Source of the DNA: Nonomuraea typhae
GTDB lineage: Bacteria; Actinomycetota; Actinomycetes; Streptosporangiales; Streptosporangiaceae
Direction of reading: 5' to 3'
DNA: 64,000 nucleotides
Assembly: GCF_009760925.1 (NCBI RefSeq)
Contig: NZ_VRLV01000007.1
Span: 248,001-312,000 of the forward strand
How positions within the stretch are numbered: the stretch's first letter is position 1; the number at the start of each line of letters is the position of its first letter. Below, in pieces: positions 1 to 8,161 of the stretch. Below the pieces are notes generated by a model. That model saw only the letters and a list, made by a program, of their open reading frames with translations, was not told where the DNA came from and searched no databases. The position numbers and the translations under genes are program-made.

Positions 1-36
1 ATTCACCCCCCACACCACCTCACCTAGAGTTCTGCC

Positions 37-1170
37 ATGAAAAAGGTCCTGGCCGGCCTGGTGCTGATCGCCTGCGCCGTGGTGGTGGCAGTGTTGCGGG
101 AGCCGTTCCCCGGCCCGCTGGTGACCGTTCCGGCGCTGGCCGCGGTGGTCGCCGCGATCGGGGTGACGGCCTGGCTGCCCGGGTCCCGGCCTGCCCTCCC
201 GCTCCTCACGGGGGCCGTGGGGGTGCTCAGCGCGGTGTGCGTCGTCCTGTGGCTGGCCGACCGGGGAGGCAACGGCGGGCCGCTGACGTACTTCCACACG
301 CTGGGCATCCTCACGCTCATCACGATGACCGTGCGCTGGTCGCCGGCCCGCCAGGCGGTCCCCGCCGCCGGCGCGGCCGCCCTCGGCGAGGCCCTGTTGC
401 CACTGCAGGTCGTCCAGCCGGTCAGCACCGTGGTGGAGGGGGTCGCGTTCGGCGTGTTCTGGTCCTTGGGTACGGCGGGCGCCGTCGGCCTGGGCGTCTA
501 CCTGCGCTCCCTGGACACCACCAGGATCCGGGCGGTCCGCGAGGCCCGGCGGGCCCAGCGGGTCGAGCTCGCCCGCGACCTGCACGACTTCGTCGCCCAC
601 GACGTGAGCGCCATGGTGATCCAGGCGCAGGCGGCGCAGATCCTCCTCGACCGGGCGCCGGAGCAGGCGGCGGCGACGCTGCGCGCCATCGAGGCCGACG
701 GAACCCGTGCCCTGGCCGCGATGGACCGCACCGTCCGCATGTTGCGGGAAATGGAAGGCGACGACGTGCCCGCGGAACCCCTGCCCGGGCTGGACGACCT
801 GCCCGCGCTGGTCCACCGTTTCGCCGAGGTCGGCTTCCCCGACACCGAACTCGAGCTCGCCCCGCCGGAGCCGGTGCCCAGGGAGGTGGCCACGACCATC
901 TACCGGGTCGTGGTCGAGGCCCTGACCAACGTCCGCAAACACGCCCCCGCCGGGTCGAGCGTGTCGATCCGGGTGACCGACCGAGGCGGGGCGATCCAGC
1001 TCACCGTGGCCGACCGGGCTCGGGCACCGGAGCAGCCGCGGCTGCCCGGCAGGTCGCGACCCGGGGTGGGCCTGGCGGGGCTGGCCGAGCGCGTGCAGGC
1101 GCTGGGCGGGACGTTCAGCGCGGGGCGGCAGGGAGACGACGGGTGGCTGGTCAAGGCGGTCTTCCCATGA
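37..1170 (+). CDS. Two-component sensor histidine kinase (NarL/DesK type)
   Basis: A 377-residue membrane histidine kinase. Residues 1-160 form about five to six hydrophobic segments with short loops and no large extracellular domain, so it probably senses membrane or envelope state. The dimerisation/phosphoacceptor (HisKA_3) motif RDLHDFVAHDVSAMV puts the phosphorylated histidine at H183. The HATPase region follows, with the N-box around EALTNVRKHA and a G-box GVGLAGLAERV. The gene overlaps the response regulator by the four bases ATGA, so the two are translationally coupled. The ATG at 37 has only a weak ribosome site. The first 36 bases of the window show no gene. The signal sensed is unknown. 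Confidence 0.9.
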   Translation: MKKVLAGLVLIACAVVVAVLREPFPGPLVTVPALAAVVAAIGVTAWLPGSRPALPLLTGAVGVLSAVCVVLWLADRGGNGGPLTYFHTLGILTLITMTVRWSPARQAVPAAGAAALGEALLPLQVVQPVSTVVEGVAFGVFWSLGTAGAVGLGVYLRSLDTTRIRAVREARRAQRVELARDLHDFVAHDVSAMVIQAQAAQILLDRAPEQAAATLRAIEADGTRALAAMDRTVRMLREMEGDDVPAEPLPGLDDLPALVHRFAEVGFPDTELELAPPEPVPREVATTIYRVVVEALTNVRKHAPAGSSVSIRVTDRGGAIQLTVADRARAPEQPRLPGRSRPGVGLAGLAERVQALGGTFSAGRQGDDGWLVKAVFP

Positions 1171-1805
1171 TCCGGGTGCTGGTGGCCGACGACCAGCCGG
1201 CCGTGCGGGCCGCCTTCCGGACGATCATCGAAGCCCAGCCCGACCTGGAGGTCGTGGCAGAGGCGCCCGACGGCGTGGCCGCGCTGGAGCTGGCCAGGCA
1301 GGTCAAGCCGGACGTGGTCGTGGCCGACATCCGCATGCCCCGCATGGACGGGCTGGAGCTGACCCGCCGCCTGTCCGGCTCGACCAGGGTGATCGTGGTG
1401 ACCACCTACGACCTGGACGAGTACGTCCACACGGCGCTCCGGTCAGGAGCCTGCGGCTTCCTGCTCAAGCACGCCGGCCCGGTGCTCCTGGTCGAGGGGA
1501 TCCGGGCAGCCGCGGCGGGCGACGCGCTGATCAGCCCATCGGTGACCGTACGCCTGCTGCGCCACCTGACCCCCGCCCAGAACCGCGCCGGGGTCCCGGG
1601 GGAGCAGCCGTTGAGCGACCGCGAGCTGGAGATCGTCCGGCTGGTGGCGCAGGGGAGGTCCAATCCCGAGATCGGGGCCGAGCTGTTCATCTCGGCCGGG
1701 ACGGCCAAGACCCATGTGGCCAACGTCCAGCGCAAACTCGGGGTGCGCAACCGGGTGGGCATTGCGGCCTGGGCCTGGGAAAACGGCCATGCGGAGGCGG
1801 GGTGA
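1167..1805 (+). CDS. LuxR/NarL-family response regulator
   Basis: A 212-residue regulator starting at the ATG that overlaps the kinase stop codon. The receiver domain (about residues 1-120) has the acidic pair D8/D9, the phosphoacceptor D54 in VVADIRMPRMDG and the conserved lysine in GFLLKH. The C-terminal part (about 145-205) is a LuxR helix-turn-helix beginning LSDRELEIVRLVAQGRSNPEI. It is the obvious partner of the kinase at 37-1170. Its target genes cannot be read from the sequence. No convincing terminator follows; the downstream DNA turns into a G/T-rich repeat. Confidence 0.92.
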   Translation: MIRVLVADDQPAVRAAFRTIIEAQPDLEVVAEAPDGVAALELARQVKPDVVVADIRMPRMDGLELTRRLSGSTRVIVVTTYDLDEYVHTALRSGACGFLLKHAGPVLLVEGIRAAAAGDALISPSVTVRLLRHLTPAQNRAGVPGEQPLSDRELEIVRLVAQGRSNPEIGAELFISAGTAKTHVANVQRKLGVRNRVGIAAWAWENGHAEAG

Positions 1806-1847
1806 GACCCAGCCCTTGCGGGGCCCGGGGTAGCGGAACCTGACCCT

Positions 1848-1990
1848 GTGGGGGTGGGGGTGGGGGTGTCAGGGGTAACCGTGTGGGCGGTTGGGTGTGG
1901 GCGGTTGGGTGTGTGGGGTGTGGGGTTGGGGTGTGGGGTGTGGGGTTGAGGTGTGGGGTTGAGGTGTGGGGGGTTGGGGTGTGTGGGGAG
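1848..1990. repeat. G/T-rich simple-sequence tract, G-quadruplex candidate
   Basis: About 140 bases of the plus strand are almost entirely G and T, built from degenerate GTGTGGGG, GGTTGGGG and GGCGGTTGG units with many runs of three to five G. It lies between a rightward regulator gene and the 3' end of a leftward glycosyltransferase, so it is transcribed from both sides if transcription reads through. Runs of this kind can fold as G-quadruplexes. No stable coding frame uses it. Confidence 0.8.
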
Positions 1991-2013
1991 ATGGCTTGGA
2001 ATCAGGGCTCCGA

Positions 2014-4089
2014 CTAGGTGGTCTGGTCTTCGGGGAAGGTCAGGTCGCGGACTCGGCGGACCGCCCGCTTGAGGACCGTGTGGTCCTTGGCCCGGGTGAG
2101 GCGGACGGCCTCGCGCCGCCAGGTTTCGGCCTTGTCGCGCCACCGGGCCGCGTCCCGCCGGGCCTTTCCCGTCTCCCTGCGCAACTGCGACATCTCCGCC
2201 TGCAGCGCGGCGGCCCTGCGGCGCAGCCGGTTGATCTCCTTCTCCTGCTGTAGCGCCTGTTGTTCCTGCTCCGAGGGTGGCCGGCGCCGAGGCGGGTAGA
2301 CCTTGGGGCGGCGGGTGTACCCGAACGCCTCCCCGTCCACCCACTCCACCCCGAACACCTCGTGGATCACGTCATCCGGATGCTCCCCTGGCCCCGCGAC
2401 CAGCTCGGCCCTGGCCAGCGCGGCGGTGCGCGCCAGCCGGGCGCTCACGACGCCGTCCGGGGTTTCGGCCAGCGCGATGTACAGGACGCCCAGGTCGTGC
2501 TCGTCGAGGTACTCGGTCAGCCGCAGGAGGGTGTCGTGGCCGGGCATCCAGCCCGGCGGGAGCGTGAGCAGGAAGGGCGCCGGGGAGCCGGGCAACGAAG
2601 CCCCGGGTGCGGCCAGCCGTACCCGAGGGTCGTGGTCGAAGGCGGCGTGGATCAGGCGCAGGTCGAGGTCGGGGTCGCGCAGGGGGTGGCGGCGTTCGGG
2701 GGTGAGCGTGGACCAGGGGCCGGCGATCGTGACACGGATGTCGGGCAGCGACCCGGCCAGCAGACCGTCCACGGTCGCCCGCACGTCCTCGTAGGACAGG
2801 CCGTTCATGCTTGGGCGCGCGTCCTCGTAGGACAGGCCGTCCACGGTCGCGCGCACGTCCTCGGGGGGCAGGTCGTTCGTGCTTGGGCGCGTGTGCTCGG
2901 AGGGCAGGTTGTTCGTGCTTGGGCCCGTGTGCTCGGAGGGCAGGTCGTTCGTGCTTGGGCGCGCCTCCTCGGGGGGCAGGTCGTTCACGTCCTCGCGCGA
3001 CGCGCAGCCCATCGTCGCGTGCGTGTCCTCGTGACGGCCGGGGGTGTGCACCACGCAGTCCACGTACGGCACGAGCCACTGCCGGCCGGGCGCCACGCGC
3101 AGGTACCGGCGGGAGGGGACCCGATCTGCCACGAACGGGTCGTTGTACCTCTTCAGCTCGGCCCAGTCGCGCATGGCGGTGGGCAGGCCGAGGTGCCAGG
3201 CGCGGGATTCGGGGTCGGGGACGAAGACGGCGCCCGCCTGGGCCAGGCGGTAGCCGAGTTCGGTGTCCTCGGCCAGGACGAGGGAGGTGTCGAGGCCGCC
3301 CATGCGGCGCAGGAAGGCGGCGGGGTAGGAGGCGGTGGCGCCGACGTGTACGTGGAAGGCGACGGCGCTGGGTGCGCTGCGCAGGCCGTCGTAGGCGGTG
3401 ATGATGTCCTCTGCCCAGTCGTGGCGCAGCGCGGACGGGCGGAAGAGCTTGTCCTCGTGGCCCGCCTCCAGGGCTTCGCGGATCTCGGCGGGCGCGGGGA
3501 GTCCGGGGTCGGCGGTGAAGTCGATCCAGCCCAGGACGACCAGGTAGGGCGCCAGGTGGTGCCAGCGGAGCTGGGCTTCCACGTGGCGGCGGTGGGGGAC
3601 CATGTCGGCGTCCAGGACCAGGATGATCTCGCCGGCGGCCGCGTCGATGCCGGTCTGCAGGGCCCAGGCGCGGCCCCAGCCGCCGGGGGCGCTGGTCATG
3701 AGGCGCGTGCGGTCTGGGCGCAGGCCGGGCAGGCGCAGGGGCGTGGTGCTGCCGTCGTCGACGACGATGACGTCCAGGAGCGCCGCCGGGTAGCTCTGGG
3801 TGGCCAGCGCGGCCAGGGTCAGGTCGAGCGTCTCCTGGCGGTCGTGGGCGGGGATGACGACGGTGACGCTCAGCCGGGGCGTCCAGTCGCCCAGGGCGGG
3901 CGGTTTCAGGGCGCCGAAGTCGTTGTGCCGGATCCTGGCCTGGTTCCCCGGTACCGGCTGTCCCGACATCTGGTCTGCCGATACCCGGTTCCCCGGTACC
4001 GGGTGTCCCGACATCTGGTCCGCCGATATCCGGTTCCCCGGTACCGGGGCTTCCGGTATCCGGTCCCCCGACGCCTGGTCCCCCGTCAT
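2014..4089 (-). CDS. Family-2 glycosyltransferase with internal 36-bp tandem repeats and C-terminal coiled coil
   Basis: A 691-residue GT-A fold glycosyltransferase. The start is the ATG at 4089, which overlaps the preceding gene's stop by ATGA; an upstream in-frame Met lies inside that gene. Residues about 12-48 are two and a half copies of a 15-residue Pro/Gly repeat. The catalytic domain follows (VTVVIPAHDRQETL; VDDGST; metal-binding LDADM; a later acidic AEDTELGYRLAQAG). A segment that is single-copy in its paralogues, (Y/P)EDxRATVDGL, is expanded here into six or seven 12-residue copies. The C-terminus is a charged coiled coil (residues about 590-670). The shared signature EAxxRWHH after the DxD motif groups it with the neighbouring enzymes. 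Sugar donor and acceptor are unknown. Confidence 0.85.
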   Translation of the reverse strand: MTGDQASGDRIPEAPVPGNRISADQMSGHPVPGNRVSADQMSGQPVPGNQARIRHNDFGALKPPALGDWTPRLSVTVVIPAHDRQETLDLTLAALATQSYPAALLDVIVVDDGSTTPLRLPGLRPDRTRLMTSAPGGWGRAWALQTGIDAAAGEIILVLDADMVPHRRHVEAQLRWHHLAPYLVVLGWIDFTADPGLPAPAEIREALEAGHEDKLFRPSALRHDWAEDIITAYDGLRSAPSAVAFHVHVGATASYPAAFLRRMGGLDTSLVLAEDTELGYRLAQAGAVFVPDPESRAWHLGLPTAMRDWAELKRYNDPFVADRVPSRRYLRVAPGRQWLVPYVDCVVHTPGRHEDTHATMGCASREDVNDLPPEEARPSTNDLPSEHTGPSTNNLPSEHTRPSTNDLPPEDVRATVDGLSYEDARPSMNGLSYEDVRATVDGLLAGSLPDIRVTIAGPWSTLTPERRHPLRDPDLDLRLIHAAFDHDPRVRLAAPGASLPGSPAPFLLTLPPGWMPGHDTLLRLTEYLDEHDLGVLYIALAETPDGVVSARLARTAALARAELVAGPGEHPDDVIHEVFGVEWVDGEAFGYTRRPKVYPPRRRPPSEQEQQALQQEKEINRLRRRAAALQAEMSQLRRETGKARRDAARWRDKAETWRREAVRLTRAKDHTVLKRAVRRVRDLTFPEDQTT
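2761..2976. repeat. Six tandem 36-bp repeats inside a glycosyltransferase gene
   Basis: Units begin at 2761, 2797, 2833, 2869, 2905 and 2941, each exactly 36 bp, with a partial seventh from 2977. Every unit keeps the reading frame and encodes 12 residues of the type PSTNDLPSEHTR or ATVDGLSYEDVR. The unit nearest the downstream domain (2761-2796) matches the single-copy YEDxRATVDxxLAG segment of the paralogues. The array therefore looks like amplification of a native segment followed by drift. Two unit subtypes (RATVDG-like and RPSTND-like) are interspersed. Confidence 0.9.
3942..4050. repeat. 45-bp tandem repeat encoding a Pro/Gly-rich N-terminal extension
   Basis: Two full 45-bp units start at 3942 and 3987 and a partial third starts at 4032. 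They encode PVPGNRxSADQMSGx copies near the N-terminus of the glycosyltransferase, ahead of the conserved RHNDFGALKPP entry motif. The paralogues begin directly at that entry motif, so the repeat is an extra extension specific to this gene. Each unit holds the palindromic GGTACC. Confidence 0.85.
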
Positions 4090-6014
4090 ACCCGTGTGCT
4101 CCCTTCCAGCTCCATGAGCGCGCAGGGGCGGAAGCCGCGCCACTGCCGGCGGTTGCGTTGCAGGAATGTCCCGATCGGCTCCTGCCAGGTGTGGTTGGCC
4201 GCGGGGCCGCGGCGCAGGATGTAGCCGAGGCCGTGGGTGCGGTAGATCTGGCCGCCGGCCGCCTGCAGCGCCTCCTGGAACTGGGTGTCGACGGATCGGC
4301 GCAGCGGGCGGAAGCCGCCGACGGCCTGGAAGGCGGAGCGTTCGACGAGGATGGTGCCGCCGGCGACGAAGCTGGTGATCTGCTCGGTGATCTGCTTGCG
4401 GTGCACGGTGACGTCGATCGACGACAGATAGACGAACTCGGGGACGGTCCCGACGACCTGCGCCCCGGAGTACCCATGGGCCAGAAGCAGGTCGGACAGG
4501 AAATCGGGCCCGTACCAGTCGTCGTCATCCATTTTCAGCAGAAATGACCCGGAGGCACGGGCGGCCGCCTCGTTGAGCACCTCGCCGAAGATCTGCGACG
4601 CCGGAGCCTCGTAGATCGTGAGCTGGCCGTCGAAGGCGGCGGTCGCGGCGGTCACGTCGGGATGCCCGGCGGGCACGCCGTGGAGGGCGAGAATGACCTC
4701 GAACTGGGCATCCCGCTGCCTGGCGATCTGGTCGAGCGCGAATCCGACCATGTCGGCGCGCCGGGTGGCCAGCAGGACGGAGGTGAGCGGCGGCACGGGC
4801 GCGGGCGCGCCGAGTTGCTCCCAGCGCGCGGCGACCCCGTGCGTGCGCAGCGCGGTACGGCGCAGCCGGATGCTGTGTTCCTCGCGCCGCAGGTCGTCGG
4901 CCAGGTCGGGCGCGGACTCGAGCAGCCCGGCCAGCGGCTCGCCGAGCGCCCCCGCCCACCGGGGCACGGGTGTGGGCGAGACCAGCGGCACTCCGGCCGC
5001 CGCCAGCCCGGCCAGTACGCGGACGGCCGCCAGCGGCCCGCTGTGGGCGTGCTGCCAGGTGACCTCGACGCCGCGGATCTGCCGCAGCCGGGCCACGTCG
5101 GCGTCGGTGACCCCGCCGGACTCGGCGAACGCGGTCACGACCTTGCCGTCGAGCACGACCGACCAGCGGCCCTCACGCTCGGTGAGGGCGGCGATGCCGC
5201 GCGAGGGCGTGGTGACGAAGCCGCTGGGGTTGACCAGCCGCTCGTCCACCGGCGGGATCATGGACGGCTCGGCGAGCACGTCCGGGTCGGCCAGCGGGAG
5301 TTCGGCGCCGCCGGGGCGGCCGAGTTGTTCCCAGCTGGCCGCGCGGGTGGTGGGCCGTTCGACGGGCGTCTCGTCGCCCTCCCAGGCGGCTTCGGCGGCC
5401 CTGGCCAGGGGCGTTTCCCCAGGGCCCACGGCCGGGTCGTCGAGGGTCCGCAGCACCAGGTCGCTGCCCGGGGCGCCGACCCGCTCGGGGACGGGGCCGC
5501 TCACCTCGGCGGGCGTGGCGTTGGGGTCGCCGGGCCGCCAGTCGGCCGCGCCCACCCCGGCGATGGCCGCCGCGGGCGCGGCGATCACGTCGAGGCGGTG
5601 GCCGGCGAAGGCGCGGGCGGTCGCGGTCACGGTACGGCCGGCCGGGGTGGGCGCCGAGAACTTGGCGTCCACCACCCAGACCCGGTCCTTGGGCTGGTAG
5701 ACCCGCAGCTCGCTGAGGGAGCGCCACCGGTGTGCCGGGGTCGGCGTGGGCACCGGGGCCGGATGGGCGGGCGGGGTGTCGAGGACGGCGACGACGACTC
5801 TGGTGGTGTCGGGCAGCAGCTTGTGCAGGGTGGCGGCGCGGCGCAGGTCGGCCGGGGTGCGGGCGATGACCAGGACGGCGGGGGCGCGTTCCTTGCCGGT
5901 GGGCGGTTCCAGGAGGTCGCGGTCGAGGTCCACGCCGTCGACGACCTCGTCGATGCCGGCCACGAAGACCTGTGCGCCGGGCAGGTCGGCGAGGAGGGTG
6001 GCAATCATGGTCAT
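4086..6014 (-). CDS. Glycosyltransferase-domain protein with large N-terminal region
   Basis: A 642-residue protein starting at the ATG at 6014 that overlaps the previous stop (ATGA); a second Met two codons later is possible. Residues 1-about 400 match no family I recognise. They begin with a Rossmann-like stretch (LPGAQVFVAGIDEVVDG) and contain Pro-rich linkers. From about residue 415 a GT-A glycosyltransferase domain appears, with SVLLATRR and the catalytic/metal cluster MDDDDWYGPDF (D496-D499), ending in the QWRGFRP motif. A preceding DLRREEHSxRLRR element is shared with the protein at 8162-9277, its shorter paralogue. It belongs to the leftward four-gene operon and probably works on the same glycan as its neighbours. 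Confidence 0.8.
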   Translation of the reverse strand: MTMIATLLADLPGAQVFVAGIDEVVDGVDLDRDLLEPPTGKERAPAVLVIARTPADLRRAATLHKLLPDTTRVVVAVLDTPPAHPAPVPTPTPAHRWRSLSELRVYQPKDRVWVVDAKFSAPTPAGRTVTATARAFAGHRLDVIAAPAAAIAGVGAADWRPGDPNATPAEVSGPVPERVGAPGSDLVLRTLDDPAVGPGETPLARAAEAAWEGDETPVERPTTRAASWEQLGRPGGAELPLADPDVLAEPSMIPPVDERLVNPSGFVTTPSRGIAALTEREGRWSVVLDGKVVTAFAESGGVTDADVARLRQIRGVEVTWQHAHSGPLAAVRVLAGLAAAGVPLVSPTPVPRWAGALGEPLAGLLESAPDLADDLRREEHSIRLRRTALRTHGVAARWEQLGAPAPVPPLTSVLLATRRADMVGFALDQIARQRDAQFEVILALHGVPAGHPDVTAATAAFDGQLTIYEAPASQIFGEVLNEAAARASGSFLLKMDDDDWYGPDFLSDLLLAHGYSGAQVVGTVPEFVYLSSIDVTVHRKQITEQITSFVAGGTILVERSAFQAVGGFRPLRRSVDTQFQEALQAAGGQIYRTHGLGYILRRGPAANHTWQEPIGTFLQRNRRQWRGFRPCALMELEGSTRV

Positions 6015-7513
6015 CCGCTCTTCCTCATGCGCCGGAGCAGCGCGGCCAGGGGGCCGTCGGGTGGCGGCGGCTGTTCCTGCTCGGCCGGTTGGGACAGGCG
6101 TTCCACCTCGGCCGTCAGCCGTTCGACCGTGGCCTCCAGCTCTTTCACCTCGGCGGCGCGCTTGGCGGCCAGGGCCCGCCACTTGGCCGGGTCCCCGGCC
6201 GGGGGCTCGATGCCGGTGCCGGTGGCGAAGCCGTACTCGGACCCGCTCACCCACACCGCGCCGAACATCTCGTCCACCAGGTCGTCGGCGGGGCCGGTGA
6301 ACCGGGCCGCCCGGGCGAAGGCCGCGGTGCGCTCCAGCCGGGCGGCCAGCACGCCGTCCTGGTTCTCGGCCAGCGCGATGGAGACGAGGCCGAGGGTGTC
6401 CTGGTCGGCCAGCCGTACCAGCTGGGCGAGGGTGTCGGCGCCCGGCGCCCATCCGGCGGGGAGGCGCAGCAGGAACGGGGTGGGCGCCACGGAGGCGGGC
6501 GCGTTCCCGGCGAGGGTGACGCGCGGCTCGTGGGCGTAGAGGTTGTGCAGGAGGCGCAGGTCGAGGTGGGGGTCGTCGAGGCTGGCGCGGCGCTCGCCGG
6601 TGAGCAGGTCCCAGGGGCCGGTGATGGTGACGGCGGTGTCGGCGACGGTCCCGGCCAGCGCGGCGTCGACGGTGGCGCGGGTGTCTTCGTAGGTGATGGC
6701 CTCGGTGACGATCCGCACGTACGGCACGCGCCACTGGCGGCGGGGATGGGTGCGCAGCCAGCGGAGATCGGGGAGGAGATCGCCGAGGTATGACCAGTTG
6801 TGCCGGTGTACTTCCTTCTCGCGGAGCATCACCGTGGACGGCCCGACGTGCCACCCTCTGGCCGCGGGGTCGGGGATGAAGACGGCGCCGGCCTGGGCGA
6901 GGCGGTAGCCGAGGTCGGTGTCCTCGGCCATGTTGAGCGTGACGTCCACGCCTCCGGCGGCGCGCAGCAGGTCGGCGCGCACGGAGGTGGAGGCGCCGGT
7001 GTGCAGCAGGTAGGCGCTCGCGCCGGCGTCACGCAGCATCCGGGTGGACGCGAGCGTCTTGGCGACGTAGTCGCTGGGCGCGCCCTCTTCGCCGAGTTCG
7101 CCGACGAACCTGGTGTCGCCGATCACCACCGCGTGGTCGAGCAGGTGGTGCCAGCGCATGTGCGCTTCCAGGTGTTCCTCGTCGAGGATCATGTCGGCGT
7201 CCAGCCAGTGGACGACCGCGCCCGTGGCGGCCTCGGCCCCCGCCTGGCGGGCCGCGCCCCGGCCCCAGCCGTCCGCCACCCGCACCACGCGGGCGCCCGG
7301 GGCGGACAGCGGCGGCGTGCTCCCGTCGTCGGCGACGACGATCTCGGTCAGCTCGGCGGGGTAGGTCTGCTTGGCCAGCGCGGTGAGCGTGCGGTCGAGC
7401 CCCTCCTGGTCGTTGTAGGCCGGGATGACCACGGAGACGCGCAGGTCGGGCCGCCAGTCCCCGATGGCCGGTGGCTCCAGGGGACCGTAGTCGTTGTGCC
7501 TGACGCGCCTCAT
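6011..7513 (-). CDS. Family-2 glycosyltransferase with C-terminal coiled coil
   Basis: A 500-residue paralogue of the genes at 2014, 9274 and 10968. It starts with the family entry motif RHNDYGPLEPPAIGDW, followed by VSVVIPAYNDQEGLDRTL, the nucleotide-sugar loop VADDGST, the metal-binding LDADM and the EAHMRWHH signature. An acidic AEDTDLGYRLAQAGAVF motif lies near the end of the catalytic core. The single-copy TYEDTRATVDAALAG segment is the un-expanded equivalent of the 36-bp repeat array in the gene at 2014. The C-terminal 60 residues are a coiled coil (KELEATVERLTAEVERL). Start and stop both overlap neighbours by four bases, so the operon is tightly coupled. Confidence 0.87.
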   Translation of the reverse strand: MRRVRHNDYGPLEPPAIGDWRPDLRVSVVIPAYNDQEGLDRTLTALAKQTYPAELTEIVVADDGSTPPLSAPGARVVRVADGWGRGAARQAGAEAATGAVVHWLDADMILDEEHLEAHMRWHHLLDHAVVIGDTRFVGELGEEGAPSDYVAKTLASTRMLRDAGASAYLLHTGASTSVRADLLRAAGGVDVTLNMAEDTDLGYRLAQAGAVFIPDPAARGWHVGPSTVMLREKEVHRHNWSYLGDLLPDLRWLRTHPRRQWRVPYVRIVTEAITYEDTRATVDAALAGTVADTAVTITGPWDLLTGERRASLDDPHLDLRLLHNLYAHEPRVTLAGNAPASVAPTPFLLRLPAGWAPGADTLAQLVRLADQDTLGLVSIALAENQDGVLAARLERTAAFARAARFTGPADDLVDEMFGAVWVSGSEYGFATGTGIEPPAGDPAKWRALAAKRAAEVKELEATVERLTAEVERLSQPAEQEQPPPPDGPLAALLRRMRKSG

Positions 7514-7938
7514 GCCGAGCCCAGTGCCCGCACCTCTTCGCGTAGCCGTTCGACCTCACGGGCGTGGGCCATGGCGTTGACGCGGTCCTCGCCGAGCGAG
7601 ACCAGGATGGCGCTCAGGTCTTCGGTACGGCGGGCGGCGCTCTCCTCGACGGCCCGCGACAGCTCCTCCAGCCGGGTCTCGATGCGCTTGAGGGTGGCGG
7701 CGTTGGCCGCGTGGGACGTTTCGTTCTTCTTCACGCGCAGGTCGATGCGCTGGGCCTTGCCGTCCAGGCGGCGCATGGTCAGCACGAGGAAGGCGAGGGC
7801 GGCCAGGGAGACGAGCAGCGCGGCGGCGACGGCCGCCGCCGCGAGCGTGAACACGCCGGTGAGCAGGAGCACCACGAGGGCGAGCACCCCGACAGCCGCG
7901 GCCGTCGCCGCTGCCCGGCGAGTCGAGAGCATCCGCAT
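7510..7938 (-). CDS. Small membrane protein with C-terminal coiled coil, first gene of the glycosyltransferase operon
   Basis: A 142-residue protein with one long or two adjacent hydrophobic segments (about residues 10-55), then a charged heptad-like region (KKNETSHAANAATLKRIETRLEELS) to the C-terminus. The start at 7938 is supported by an AAGGA ribosome site eight to nine bases upstream; longer in-frame extensions lack one. It overlaps the next gene by ATGA. I recognise no family. Its position suggests a membrane anchor or scaffold for the glycosyltransferases, several of which also end in coiled coils; that role is inference. Confidence 0.75.
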   Translation of the reverse strand: MRMLSTRRAAATAAAVGVLALVVLLLTGVFTLAAAAVAAALLVSLAALAFLVLTMRRLDGKAQRIDLRVKKNETSHAANAATLKRIETRLEELSRAVEESAARRTEDLSAILVSLGEDRVNAMAHAREVERLREEVRALGSA

Positions 7939-8161
7939 AACTATCCTTGTCGCGACTTGGGTGGCAGATGGGGATATTGACACCCTAATAAACAGGCACA
8001 AGTTAACGTGCCATAAGTTCCTGAACGGAATCTGGGAGCCGCCACCTCGTGACCTGCGGCAGGTGCCGTAACGAATGGGATTCGGCCCCCTACTCGGCAG
8101 TAAAAGCGGCGTAAGGTAGGCGCCGACTTCAGTCCCCCTGCGGCGGAGGAGCCCGACGTTC
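7939..8161. promoter_or_regulatory. Divergent promoter region of the glycosyltransferase island
   Basis: This 223-bp region separates the leftward four-gene and rightward two-gene glycosyltransferase units, and its centre is less GC-rich than its surroundings. A dyad GGCAC-8 bp-GTGCC lies at 7995-8012 around GTTAAC. On the plus strand a TTGACA occurs at 7977-7982 without a good -10 at the normal distance. On the minus strand TTGTGC, a 16-bp spacer and CAATAT form a plausible promoter. One site could regulate both directions. Confidence 0.45.

Noticed and set aside
2761..2976. CRISPR-like regularly spaced 36-bp repeats
   Set aside because: Units are contiguous without spacers, preserve the reading frame and encode protein; no cas genes are present.
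2260..4224. Long plus-strand frame opposite the repeat-bearing glycosyltransferase
   Set aside because: The repeat array keeps several frames open; only the minus frame shows glycosyltransferase motifs.
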